Positions 33,107 through 42,615 of a stretch of DNA of 62,119 nucleotides are shown one piece after another. Source of the stretch: Sediminibacterium sp. (GTDB taxonomy: Bacteria; Bacteroidota; Bacteroidia; Chitinophagales; Chitinophagaceae); assembly GCA_023263235.1 (NCBI GenBank), contig JALQXE010000021.1, forward strand, positions 1-62,119. The letters are read 5' to 3'. Under the pieces are notes generated by a model. That model made no database searches. It was not told the DNA's origin and saw nothing but the letters and a program-made list of their open reading frames with translations. The position numbers were made by a program, and so were the translations under genes. Numbering within the stretch: the stretch's first letter is position 1; each line of letters starts with the position of its first letter.

Positions 33107-34819
33107 ATGACTTTACTTATTATAATCATAGCGCTTGCGCTTATTTTTGACTATATCAACGGGTTTCACGATTCTGCCAATTCTATTGCTACAGTAGTGT
33201 CTACAAAAGTGCTTACACCCATGCAAGCAGTGCTATGGGCGGCATTTTTTAACGTATTGGCATTTTGGATTTTCAAAGATCATGCAGTTGCAAATTCAAT
33301 TAGCAAAACAGTTTATAAAGATTTTATTACCCTTCCAGTGATTTTTTCGGGATTGTTGGCGGCCATATTTTGGAACTTACTTACCTGGTGGTATGGCATC
33401 CCCTCTTCATCATCTCATACCCTAATTGGAGGATTTGCAGGTGCAGCCATTGCTCACGCGCTTACAACAAAAGGGATTGGATATTCTTGGGCAAAAATCG
33501 TGGACGCTGAAACTATTATTAAAACAATATTATTTATTTTTTTAGCGCCTATAATTGGTATTGTAATATCTGTATTTATTACACTCGTAACCATTATGCG
33601 TAATATTTGGTGGCGCATTGCAATCATATCATTAGCTACTTTCGCTACCATATTAATGTTTGACCATTTTGAAGCCAGTAAAATTCAAGAGAACGTTCAA
33701 AAGTTTTATAGTATCGATAAGTACAGTAAGGAAATTTCGACCATAGAGGCTGAGCTTAAAACAAAAAAAGAAGACTCGGTATTGTTAAAAAAATTAGCAC
33801 TCAATAAAGAAAAATTGGAGAAGGCGAACAATTACTACAATCAAGTACTTCCTTATTTATTACAATATGACAAAACAGGTGGCGCCTATATTGCGAAGGT
33901 TGCCCAGGACAGTGGTTGGTTAAAAAACGTAGCCATAAGTAAACTTAAAGACGCCGCGCGTAATGCAAACGATTTTTTGGTGATGGAAGCTAAGGCACCG
34001 TCTGATAAAAACATTAAGGCTGAATATGAAATTGCAAAAGAAAAAACCGAAGGATACAAAGAGCCTTTAAAATTATATTATGCGAATCAAATTAGTATAG
34101 ACTCGGCGATTATTGCAATGAATTTAATTTATCCTATTCAACCAAAAAATATTGAAAAGGTAAAAGCAAAAATTGAAAAATTTAATATAGAAAAATCATT
34201 CGAAAGTGAGGTTTCAAAAGCAGATAATGCAATCGTTGAATATGGAATAATTGGTGCCGCCATTTTATTTGTGCTCATCTATTTATATGTTGAAAAAGTG
34301 AGAACGCCTTCGGCATACACCATGGCTAACATGTTTAAAAAATTGCAGTTATTTAGTTCAGCTGCATTTAGTATAGGGCACGGTGGTAATGATGCTCAAA
34401 AAGTAATGGGTATTATTGGGGCTGCGTTAATTGCACATGGATCCATTCAGGATTTTGGACAATTACCAAGTTGGGTACCTGCAGCTTGTTATATAGCTAT
34501 TGGATTAGGTACGATGAGTGGGGGATGGAAAATAGTAAAAACAATGGGCACTAAAATTACCAAGGTAACTCCTTTAGAAGGTGTTGCAGCTGAAACAGCT
34601 GGCGCTTTTACTTTATTCTTTACTGGCCAAATGGGTATTCCTGTTTCAACCACACACACCATTACAGGTTCAATCATTGGAGTGGGCGTAACAAAACGTA
34701 TTAGCGCTGTTAGGTGGGGGGTAACAACAAACCTATTATGGGCTTGGATTTTAACAATTCCTGTTAGTGCTATTTTAGCTGCATTAACCTATTTTATTGT
34801 AAGTTTTATACTGAAGTAA
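33107..34819 (+). CDS. pit: Inorganic phosphate transporter, PiT family
   Basis: A 570-residue membrane protein that takes up phosphate (usually as a metal-phosphate complex) with protons. Both PHO4 signatures are present: DYINGFHDSANS starting at residue 15, and GHGGNDAQKVMG near residue 424, with VSTTHT following each half. About 10-12 membrane segments. Between the halves is a hydrophilic insert of roughly 190 residues (about 185-375) rich in Lys and Glu with coiled-coil character. It is longer than in the classical 420-residue bacterial PiT. Operon with the DUF47 gene, then a terminator. Confidence 0.93.
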   Translation: MTLLIIIIALALIFDYINGFHDSANSIATVVSTKVLTPMQAVLWAAFFNVLAFWIFKDHAVANSISKTVYKDFITLPVIFSGLLAAIFWNLLTWWYGIPSSSSHTLIGGFAGAAIAHALTTKGIGYSWAKIVDAETIIKTILFIFLAPIIGIVISVFITLVTIMRNIWWRIAIISLATFATILMFDHFEASKIQENVQKFYSIDKYSKEISTIEAELKTKKEDSVLLKKLALNKEKLEKANNYYNQVLPYLLQYDKTGGAYIAKVAQDSGWLKNVAISKLKDAARNANDFLVMEAKAPSDKNIKAEYEIAKEKTEGYKEPLKLYYANQISIDSAIIAMNLIYPIQPKNIEKVKAKIEKFNIEKSFESEVSKADNAIVEYGIIGAAILFVLIYLYVEKVRTPSAYTMANMFKKLQLFSSAAFSIGHGGNDAQKVMGIIGAALIAHGSIQDFGQLPSWVPAACYIAIGLGTMSGGWKIVKTMGTKITKVTPLEGVAAETAGAFTLFFTGQMGIPVSTTHTITGSIIGVGVTKRISAVRWGVTTNLLWAWILTIPVSAILAALTYFIVSFILK

Positions 34820-34847
34820 TTTGTTTACTAAAGCAAAAAATAAAATT

Positions 34848-34876
34848 AAATCCCTCTACCATTGAGGGATTTTTTA
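34848..34876 (+). terminator. Terminator after the PiT gene
   Basis: AAATCCCTC (34848-34856), loop TACCATT, GAGGGATTT (34864-34872), followed by TTTT. It lies 29 bases beyond the transporter stop. Confidence 0.9.
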
Positions 34877-34963
34877 TACATGTTCGTTAGTTAAATTGAA
34901 CAAATTTCTTGGGTTACCTTTTTAAAAAAGGCGTATTAATAGTATATTCTAAAAAGCAAGATT

Positions 34964-35251
34964 ATGATTGAAAAAAAATATTTTAAAACTAAGGATTACG
35001 TAAAAGTTAAATTCACTTTATCTGCAGATGCTAAAAAAGTGGAAATTTTAGGCTTAAACAATGAATGGAAAAAAGGCCTTTCAATGACAAAGAAAAAAGA
35101 AGGCATTTTTGCGGCTGAAGTAAATTTACCAAAAGCGTCTAGTCACGAATTTAAATATTTCTTAGATAAAAAAACATGGTTGAACGATAATGAGGCAGAT
35201 GGCGTAATCGCAAATGTATTTGGAACTACAAATAGCGTAGTTACTATTTAA
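34964..35251 (+). CDS. Isoamylase-type early set (CBM48-like) domain protein
   Basis: A 95-residue single-domain protein with the fold of the N-terminal early set (CBM48-like) domain of glycogen-branching enzymes and AMPK beta subunits. KVKFTLSADAKKVEILGLNN is the typical first strand pair, WKKGLSMTKKKEGIFAAEVN follows, and HEFKYFLDKKTWLNDNEADG is the closing motif. Free-standing copies of this domain are common in Bacteroidota. They are thought to bind glycogen or starch-like glucan, with no enzyme activity of their own. No glycogen gene is close by. Cytoplasmic. Confidence 0.87.
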   Translation: MIEKKYFKTKDYVKVKFTLSADAKKVEILGLNNEWKKGLSMTKKKEGIFAAEVNLPKASSHEFKYFLDKKTWLNDNEADGVIANVFGTTNSVVTI

Positions 35252-35265
35252 AATTTATTGCGTAT

Positions 35266-35309
35266 AAACATAAAGGCTCTTTGATATAAGTCAAAGGGCC
35301 TTTATGTTT
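35266..35309. terminator. Long bidirectional terminator
   Basis: A 19-base stem: AAACATAAAGGCTCTTTGA (35266-35284), loop TATAAG, TCAAAGGGCCTTTATGTTT (35291-35309), with one G-T pair. It separates the convergent CBM48-like and M24 genes. Confidence 0.92.
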
Positions 35310-35324
35310 TACAAATGGCGCGCA

Positions 35325-36614
35325 CTAATCAAAAGCTATAGGAATTATTTTAGTTTGTCTTCCGTCGATATATGAAAACTGCTTTCCATTATAACAACCA
35401 TTTTGTTCTAACGCAACTCTCACTGGACTTTCCCAATCACTTAAACGATGTATTGCATTTAACTCAATAGAGTAACAAGTATTGGGATTCATTTTATAAT
35501 CACCAGATCCTGGAACACCGTTTTGCATATCCCACATGCCAATGGTAGGACCTGCAGCATGTCCATGCATGCCAATAGGATGGGTATATATACTAGGAGT
35601 AATTCCTTTAGCTTTTGCAGCTGATAATGCACTTGCTAAAATTTCATTCCCAGTTTTGCCAGTTCCAAAATTACTGGTTAAAATATCTTGTAACAGATTG
35701 GTTTGTTCAAAAGCTCGAACCAAATTTTCAGGAACAGATTTTTCATTAGGCATAAGCACATAGGCTTGTTCTTGAACATCAGAATTTAGTCTTAAATAAG
35801 AAATACCAAAATCAACATGTAAGAAATCGCCTCTGTGAATTATTGGGTCGGTATTTTTTGCATTTCTTCTTTGAATTTCAACTGAAGGATGAAACCAAGT
35901 ACTCAACCCCAAATCACTTAATTTTTGTCTAAACCACCATTCCAAATCGGTGGTTGAAGTTTGATCAACTTTAATTACTTTATTACTAAACCCTTCTTTT
36001 ATAATATCATGTGTGATTTTCAATAAAGTGGGATAGTATTCCATTTCTTTTTCAGTTCTGGTTTCCAACCATGCCACAGACAATGGCTGTGCAGAAATCA
36101 CTTTAGCTTGTTGCTCCTTACTTAAACAATCCATAAACTCAACATATTCGGTATGATCCAAACCATCGGCATGTCCAAAATCAGAGGACATGTTTAATGC
36201 AATTTTAGTGGGTTGCTTTTCTTGTAATAACCCTGCCAGTGCTGCCCATTGGTTAGGCGTTTTAGCAACATCCCATGCCGCTTGTATTTCTTTACCAACC
36301 GCGTATCTTGCTATTGCATACTTTTCTAATTTGCCCGTTTTAACATTATTATAAAAAACTAAAATGGTGCGCCTTCTTGCCGAAAGCCATTCGGCTGGCA
36401 ACATGGTTTTTACAATTGGGTCTTCATTGTACTCTCTTGTAATTAATACCCAACAGTCAATATTATGTTTACTCATTAAATTGGGTAGTAAATTATTTAA
36501 ACGATCGGCAAGTAATTCATTAATAATACTTGCTTGTTCTCTAACTGTTTTTACTTGTGCTGTAGCGGAAGACAAAAAACCAAACAATAATAGAATGCCC
36601 AAAACTCTTTTCAT
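35325..36614 (-). CDS. Exported M24 metallopeptidase (Xaa-Pro aminopeptidase type)
   Basis: A 429-residue M24-family protein with a signal peptide (MKRVLGILLLFGFLSSATAQ). The five metal ligands of the pita-bread fold can be seen: HVDFG and LNSDVQE (Asp, Asp), IGMHGH (His), CYSIELN (Glu) and VALEQNG (Glu). An N-terminal creatinase-like domain (about 30-200) precedes it. Such proteins cut Xaa-Pro bonds or act on related substrates; the exported location suggests periplasmic peptide trimming. I prefer ATG 36614 because it starts the signal peptide; ATG 36635 would add seven residues. Divergent from the TonB receptor. Confidence 0.87.
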   Translation of the reverse strand: MKRVLGILLLFGFLSSATAQVKTVREQASIINELLADRLNNLLPNLMSKHNIDCWVLITREYNEDPIVKTMLPAEWLSARRRTILVFYNNVKTGKLEKYAIARYAVGKEIQAAWDVAKTPNQWAALAGLLQEKQPTKIALNMSSDFGHADGLDHTEYVEFMDCLSKEQQAKVISAQPLSVAWLETRTEKEMEYYPTLLKITHDIIKEGFSNKVIKVDQTSTTDLEWWFRQKLSDLGLSTWFHPSVEIQRRNAKNTDPIIHRGDFLHVDFGISYLRLNSDVQEQAYVLMPNEKSVPENLVRAFEQTNLLQDILTSNFGTGKTGNEILASALSAAKAKGITPSIYTHPIGMHGHAAGPTIGMWDMQNGVPGSGDYKMNPNTCYSIELNAIHRLSDWESPVRVALEQNGCYNGKQFSYIDGRQTKIIPIAFD

Positions 36615-36671
36615 AATTGGTATTTTATAGTTCATGAAGGTTAAACTAAATTAAGCACTATTTTTACAATA

Positions 36672-38750
36672 ATGAAGATTTGCCACCTACTATTATTTAT
36701 TTCTTGTTTATGCCTACATGTTAAAGGAAATGCTCAGGATGCTGGCAACAATCAATTGGACAGCGTTGTAGTATCTGCTAATAAATTAAGTCAAAAACGA
36801 AAAGAAGCCCCTATCGCAATTTCCATTATAAATGACAATACGTTAAAAAAAGAAAACGCAACTAGAATTGATTTTTTACTGAATAAGGTAAGTGGGGTCT
36901 ACATGCCTAGTATTGGCAATGAACAACACATGATGTCTATTCGTCAACCTATTTCTTTAAAAGGACTTTATTTATATCTCGAAGACGGTATGCCCATTAG
37001 AACAAGTGGACTATTTAGTAACAATGCATTAATTGAAATTAATAATGCATTTACAAATCGTGTCGAAATAATTAAAGGTCCTGCTTCGGCATTATACGGA
37101 GCTGAAGCTATTGGCGGTGTGGTAAACTTTTTTACAAAAAAAGTGTCTGATAAAAATGAAATAGAACTACTAAGCCAAATCAATAGCTTGGGATATAAAA
37201 AAATAGATGCAAGTATTGGTTTGCCAAAAAAGAACGGAGGGTGGTTTTTAAATACCCATTGGGGCGGTCAGTATAAGGGACCCATTGATTATAGTGATTA
37301 TTCAAAAAAGGCAATTAGCATTCGTCACGATTTTTCAATAAACGAAAGATGGAAGGGCTATCAAACCCTTCAATACATTGATTACTTTGCGCAAATGACA
37401 GGTTCGGTAGACAGCATTCATTTTGCTGATAAAAATTTTAATTCCTTGCAAACCTTTACTTATCGTGGTTTAAATGCATTACGTTTAAGACAAAATTTTG
37501 TATATCAATGGAGCGAAAAAAATGAGACCGTATTTAATATTTTGTATAGGAATAACCGAATGGATCAAAATCCAACTTATGCAATTGGCAGTACAAGTAA
37601 TCCTATTAAGTTTAAGGGGCAAACCAATAGCAATATATTTAATTCAATAGTTTTTGATTTTCAGCATATATTATCAATGCCTTTACTGCATAGCAAACTC
37701 ATTATAGGAGGAAGTATTGATAATACGAATCAAGCATTAAAAGCCAAGTATATTGATATTGTAAAGGATACCAATTTAGGGAAGTATATTGCTTTTACAT
37801 ATCCTATTAAGGACTCACTGCTCACTCATTACCAAACAGATATTCAAAACGCAGCGCTTTATTTAAATATGATTTCTAATTTGGGCCAATATCTAAATAT
37901 GAATGTTTCTATGCGCTACGACGTATTTGAATATATTTTTAAAAACCAAATGAGCACAGGCACACCTAGTAGTAAAAATAATTTTAATCAGTTCACACCT
38001 AAAATTGGAATTACTTATAATAAGCGTCATTGGGGAGGATACCTTAATTATAGTAAGGGTTTTGTGCCTCCGCAAATAACGGAAATATACAATGCTATTA
38101 AAGTACCTTATTTATTACCGCAGTATTTTAACAATATTGAGTCAGGGTTTTGGTACAGCAATCATAAATGGTATACAGAATTTAGTATTTATCAAATGAA
38201 TGGGGAAAACGAAATTGTTTCGGTTCGACAACCCGACGGTATTAATCTAAATCAAAATACAGGAAGTACCCAGCATATTGGTATTGAATATCAAATAAAA
38301 TATAAAGTAAACAAAGAATTGGCATTAATAGGTTCCGGCACAAATGCAGAACATAAATACATTACAACACTCATTAAAGGCGTAAATGTTAGTGGGAATC
38401 AAATGAATGCAGCACCAAGGTTTTGGGCAACATTAACTGCAGAATGGAAGCCAATTCATACACTATTCATCATGGCTGATTGGCAACATCAATCTAAGTA
38501 TTTTATGGATGAAACCAATTCAACTAAATACCCAGGCTTTGATTTGTTGAATTTGAAAATAAATTTAGTGCATAAAAAAATCACCTATTGGCTTCATATT
38601 TTAAATGCAACCAATACTTATTATTCAACCATGGCCACCAAAAATTTTAGTATAAAAGGAAATGCTGCGTACTCCTATTATATTGGGGAGCCACGCAGCA
38701 TTGCAATAGGTTTAAAATGGTCTCTTGTAAAAAACCCTAACCTTTTTTAG
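36672..38750 (+). CDS. TonB-dependent receptor
   Basis: A 692-residue outer-membrane receptor. The signal peptide ends at VKGNAQ. The TonB box region LDSVVVSANKLSQKRKEAP leads into the plug (ATRIDFLLNKVSGVYMPSIG, IIKGPASALYGAEAIGGVVN), followed by the barrel with a C-terminal strand pair ending KWSLVKNP. The plug resembles the siderophore/cobalamin (FepA/BtuB) class and not SusC. The substrate is unknown and no binding lipoprotein accompanies it. Its stop codon overlaps that of the convergent GLPGLI gene by 4 bases. Confidence 0.9.
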   Translation: MKICHLLLFISCLCLHVKGNAQDAGNNQLDSVVVSANKLSQKRKEAPIAISIINDNTLKKENATRIDFLLNKVSGVYMPSIGNEQHMMSIRQPISLKGLYLYLEDGMPIRTSGLFSNNALIEINNAFTNRVEIIKGPASALYGAEAIGGVVNFFTKKVSDKNEIELLSQINSLGYKKIDASIGLPKKNGGWFLNTHWGGQYKGPIDYSDYSKKAISIRHDFSINERWKGYQTLQYIDYFAQMTGSVDSIHFADKNFNSLQTFTYRGLNALRLRQNFVYQWSEKNETVFNILYRNNRMDQNPTYAIGSTSNPIKFKGQTNSNIFNSIVFDFQHILSMPLLHSKLIIGGSIDNTNQALKAKYIDIVKDTNLGKYIAFTYPIKDSLLTHYQTDIQNAALYLNMISNLGQYLNMNVSMRYDVFEYIFKNQMSTGTPSSKNNFNQFTPKIGITYNKRHWGGYLNYSKGFVPPQITEIYNAIKVPYLLPQYFNNIESGFWYSNHKWYTEFSIYQMNGENEIVSVRQPDGINLNQNTGSTQHIGIEYQIKYKVNKELALIGSGTNAEHKYITTLIKGVNVSGNQMNAAPRFWATLTAEWKPIHTLFIMADWQHQSKYFMDETNSTKYPGFDLLNLKINLVHKKITYWLHILNATNTYYSTMATKNFSIKGNAAYSYYIGEPRSIAIGLKWSLVKNPNLF

Positions 38751-39601
38751 TTATTGTTCACTCTAATTCTCATTCCACCCATTCCACCACCTCTTTGCAT
38801 ATCTTCCATTAATTTTTTCATTGCGTCTTGGAATTGAGCTCTATTCATTTTATCACCTTTAGTGGGTTCTACCAATTCTTTCTTTGGATATTTTGAAGTC
38901 ACTTCGGTAGCAGTGGTTACATTCGAACCATTGTCCACATCTACTTCTAAAATAGCACCAGGTAATCCCATATAATTATCAGGACCTACGGATGCAACAA
39001 TGTCCTCTGTATACCAAACTGTAACTTCGGTCTCCTTGGGTGTAATTGCAGTATTAGATCGGTTGGTCGTGTCATTATTGTTACGGCCCATTCCTCTTGC
39101 GCCACCACCGCCGCCAATTCTTATGTTTTGAGCGGTAATCATGGTAGTTGCTTTTTTACAAACATGCTTTGCAATGGTTTTAGTTTCTTCTGAAAGTTTC
39201 CACTTTAACGGTTTTAAAGAATCTACAACTAAGAATGTTTTTTCAAACATAGGTCTTGACTCATATTGCATTTGTGTGGCAATATTAGTATAGGTTGTAG
39301 TTTCAGGCATTCGGAATGCAAAACGCATACCGCCTCTTTCTCCTCCACCTCCACCACTATTGGCAAATGGATCGGGCGCTTCATCCTCAGGTACGGAACG
39401 AAATAAACTAGCCTGATCATTAAATAATAATTCAAATTCAGAAGTTCTAAATTCTGGAATTCTAGTTCTCATTTCAGGATCGGTAATCATTTTCCACATA
39501 TTAATTTTACGCTCGTATACAATTTTACCCTCCTTCATTTGTGCATTCGCAGTTGCAAAGGCAAAAAAGCCAACCAACAAGGAAATGGTTATTTTTTTCA
39601 T
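38747..39601 (-). CDS. GLPGLI family protein
   Basis: A 284-residue exported protein of the GLPGLI family, found only in Bacteroidota. The name-giving motif appears as MGLPGAILEVD near residue 207. The signal peptide ends at TANAQ. Features include GGGGERGGMRFAF and GGGGARGMGRNN, two Gly/Arg-rich low-complexity loops, and a C-terminus with GGGMGGMRIRVNNN. The function of the family is unknown. The gene lies 59 bases before an outer-membrane beta-barrel protein gene on the same strand, a pairing often seen for GLPGLI genes, so the two likely work together. Confidence 0.88.
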   Translation of the reverse strand: MKKITISLLVGFFAFATANAQMKEGKIVYERKINMWKMITDPEMRTRIPEFRTSEFELLFNDQASLFRSVPEDEAPDPFANSGGGGGERGGMRFAFRMPETTTYTNIATQMQYESRPMFEKTFLVVDSLKPLKWKLSEETKTIAKHVCKKATTMITAQNIRIGGGGGARGMGRNNNDTTNRSNTAITPKETEVTVWYTEDIVASVGPDNYMGLPGAILEVDVDNGSNVTTATEVTSKYPKKELVEPTKGDKMNRAQFQDAMKKLMEDMQRGGGMGGMRIRVNNN

Positions 39602-39660
39602 ACTATTATACTTTTTATATTTTTTAAAGTTAAGTTGTTTTATAGTTCAATGTATAAGAA

Positions 39661-42453
39661 TTACATTCTTATGGTCATTCTTCGACCTCCGCCAGTACCT
39701 CCAGCCAAACCTGACTTTTGAAGACTATATGTAAATCCAATTAGGAAATACTGATTAATTACATTGTAGGATTGGTCTACGATTTGGTTAGCAGATACAT
39801 TTCTTGATACACCCACATTCTTATTTAAAATATCAAATGCGCTAATTTTCAATTCCGCTCTCTTATTTTTCATAAAATATTTTGAAATGCTAGCGTTCCA
39901 AATAGGCACAGCAGTGTTAAATCCAGGTGCACGACCTTCATTAATCGTATAATTTAATGACTGATTCAATACAAGATTAAAAGGTAAGTATCCAATTACA
40001 TCAGCATTGTATACTCTTGTAACATAATTGGTGTTTAATGCTTTGTTAATGGCATTATTTGTGTTGTTGTAATTATGTCTTGCAACTAAATTAATATCAA
40101 TCACTTCGTCTAAGCTAAATGTGTAATTAATGCTTGGTGCAAAAGATTTAATAATAATCGTATTTAAAACTCCATTTGCATAATTCACATTATTATTATA
40201 ACCGGCATTCAAACCAAAGTTGATTCTTGAATACAATTTTTTAACACCAAATCCGTAGTTCACACTACCATTCACCCTATATATACCATTTACGTTTACT
40301 GGCTTTGACAAGGTTTGTCTAGTTGGCAAAATACTATCATAATTTACAATGGAATTATTTGCAAACTGTGCATTTAATAAGGCAAAGAAATTTCGTTGAG
40401 ACAATATTTTAGTAGAGAAGAATCTTAAGTTTAAATTATGATTATACGTTCTCTTTAAATTTGGATTACCAATGGTTTGGTTATTAATATTACTTTGATC
40501 TAATACAGGCTGTAACTGTGTTAATGAAGGTTGGTTCGTAGAGGTACGATAATTAAAATTCAAGTTTTGCGTTTGTGAGAAATTATATTGGAACATTGCA
40601 GACGGCAAGATGTCTTTAAATTCTTGCTTTATTTTTGTATTAGCGCTTGTATTAAATCCGTTCAACATGGCATCCTGTAGTGAAAAGCCTGTTGAAAAAT
40701 TATATTTCTTTTGATTTAATCTATAGTTCATTCCACCGCCGGCATATGTATACTCTGAATTAAACTCATTGGTTAGCCTTGTATTTAATAAATCATATTG
40801 CCCGTTAGCAGCATTTTTATCAAAAACTCTCTTGCTAGTGTTGCTATTATTTTGATTTAGAAAAGCGTTGAATTCTAATAAAGATCTTTTTGAGATTGGC
40901 TCCGTATACACAACATTAGCAGAATAAGATTCGGTATGCCCTTTTCTTTTGTTTTGCTGATCTAAAATGGAGTCCTTAGTTAAAACCCCTTTCGTATAAA
41001 AAAGCTGATCAGTAAACTGACTACCATTGGACAATGATTCATTATATCCTTGTGTAATGGTAGAGGAAATAGTACGCCCTTTTTTCTCAAACTTTTTTCT
41101 CAACAATAAGGTATTATTGAAATTTGTTGCATCTGAAACACTTGATGATTTTGTGGCGGTTCCGTTGGTTGGGGTGCCATCAGGTAGCGTAGTGTTTGTA
41201 GTAGACTCGCTATTAGAAGTATTATGTTGTTGAGAAAAACTAGGTGTGTATTTATAAGAGAAGGTTTCAGAAACTTTATTGTCAATAGTAGCATTGAATC
41301 TTTGTTGTTGATTTCTACTATTTGAAACCGAGTTACTAGTTCTATTAAAATTATTTCCAGGTATTAAATTCTGCGTATAGGAATTGCTTGTATTATATCT
41401 GCTCACATCACTACCATTGGCGTTGGTATTAAAATCCATTTTTTTGTCATTCAATACATTGGAATAATTTCCTCCTAATGAATAAGTGTCTGCAACGCCT
41501 CTAGCATTGGCATCGGTACCATCGCCTCCCGAAAAATTAATGGTAACGCCTCCGCCACCTCTTCCTCCGCCACCACCAGAAAAATTAGCAATATCACCGT
41601 TGTTAAAATTTTGCTTGTTTACATTATTGGCCGTTCCAATAAATGAATATTGTTCATCATTATTGATTCTGTTTACATTGCCTTGTCCATCAAAACGCCC
41701 AGGGGTTCCAAATGCAGAACCAATTTTCCCAAACGTAGATTGCTTTCGATCTTTCTTTGTTTTAATATTAATAGCCGTTTCTTCATTTCCATCATCTATG
41801 CCAGTGAACATGGCCTGATCGGACTTTCGATCATACACTTGTATTTTATCCACTGCGTCGGCTGGTAAATTCTTAGTGGCCATTTTAGGATCGCCTGTAA
41901 AAAATTCTTTTCCATTCACATAAACCTTAGTTACAGATTTACCATTCACCGTAATCCCACCCGCTTTATCTACTTCAATACCCGGCATTTTCTTTAACAT
42001 ATCTTCAACCACTGCATTGGGAACAGTTTTAAAGTTTTCAGAATTAAATTCAATAGAGTCACCGTTTATAACCACCGGTGGTCGACGAGCCGTTACAGTC
42101 ACTTCCGATAACTTACTAGCATCCATCATGTAAATATTGCCTAAGGACAAAGTAGGTGTTGCCCCTACTTTAATGCCTAACCATAAAGGTGCATATCCAA
42201 CATAAGAAACAGATAGTAAGTACTTACCGGCTGCAATGTTTTTAAATCTAAAAAAGCCGTCTTCATCGGCTCTTGTAAAGTTTAATAAGGAAGAATCCGT
42301 AGCATTGGCTATAGAAACCGTTGCAGCAGTGAGTGTTTTTTTAGAAACGCTATCCATAATTGTACCCTCTATAGTTACGTTTTGTGCTTGCGCATCATTA
42401 GCAATCCATAAACTGGCCATGAAAAGCAGTAGAAAACTGAATTTTTTAATCAT
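39661..42453 (-). CDS. TonB-receptor-like outer membrane beta-barrel protein
   Basis: A 930-residue outer-membrane protein. The signal peptide is MIKKFSFLLLFMASLWIANDAQA. A CarboxypepD_reg-like domain follows (NVTIEGTIMDSVSKKTLTAA to about residue 100), then a plug-like region (VEDMLKKMPGIEVDKAGGIT) and a long beta-barrel of the outer-membrane protein family 3 type. It ends YFLIGFTYSLQKSG plus a Gly/Arg tail. The barrel holds a GGGGRGGGG loop matching Gly-rich stretches in the downstream GLPGLI protein. An upstream in-frame ATG at 42600 would add 49 residues before a good signal peptide, so 42453 is chosen. Substrate unknown. Confidence 0.88.
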   Translation of the reverse strand: MIKKFSFLLLFMASLWIANDAQAQNVTIEGTIMDSVSKKTLTAATVSIANATDSSLLNFTRADEDGFFRFKNIAAGKYLLSVSYVGYAPLWLGIKVGATPTLSLGNIYMMDASKLSEVTVTARRPPVVINGDSIEFNSENFKTVPNAVVEDMLKKMPGIEVDKAGGITVNGKSVTKVYVNGKEFFTGDPKMATKNLPADAVDKIQVYDRKSDQAMFTGIDDGNEETAINIKTKKDRKQSTFGKIGSAFGTPGRFDGQGNVNRINNDEQYSFIGTANNVNKQNFNNGDIANFSGGGGGRGGGGVTINFSGGDGTDANARGVADTYSLGGNYSNVLNDKKMDFNTNANGSDVSRYNTSNSYTQNLIPGNNFNRTSNSVSNSRNQQQRFNATIDNKVSETFSYKYTPSFSQQHNTSNSESTTNTTLPDGTPTNGTATKSSSVSDATNFNNTLLLRKKFEKKGRTISSTITQGYNESLSNGSQFTDQLFYTKGVLTKDSILDQQNKRKGHTESYSANVVYTEPISKRSLLEFNAFLNQNNSNTSKRVFDKNAANGQYDLLNTRLTNEFNSEYTYAGGGMNYRLNQKKYNFSTGFSLQDAMLNGFNTSANTKIKQEFKDILPSAMFQYNFSQTQNLNFNYRTSTNQPSLTQLQPVLDQSNINNQTIGNPNLKRTYNHNLNLRFFSTKILSQRNFFALLNAQFANNSIVNYDSILPTRQTLSKPVNVNGIYRVNGSVNYGFGVKKLYSRINFGLNAGYNNNVNYANGVLNTIIIKSFAPSINYTFSLDEVIDINLVARHNYNNTNNAINKALNTNYVTRVYNADVIGYLPFNLVLNQSLNYTINEGRAPGFNTAVPIWNASISKYFMKNKRAELKISAFDILNKNVGVSRNVSANQIVDQSYNVINQYFLIGFTYSLQKSGLAGGTGGGRRMTIRM

Positions 42454-42615
42454 AGGGGTAAAATTACGACCGTATTCGTAAATCCCGAAAAAACAGGCCA
42501 AAATAGAGGCATTTTTACACCAAATATTGGATGAATGGATAAACGGTAACTTAATAGGTTGAAATGTTCGGCACATATTGCAGGTTTTACTAACTTTCAT
42601 TAAAATAATAATGTT

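Noticed and set aside
41486..41818. 110-codon open frame antisense to the beta-barrel gene
   Set aside because: It is a shadow of the Gly-rich region on the other strand (proline-rich translation) with no start context.
42454..42600. Longer N-terminus (49 extra residues) for the beta-barrel protein
   Set aside because: The extra residues precede an excellent signal peptide starting at 42453 and would bury it.
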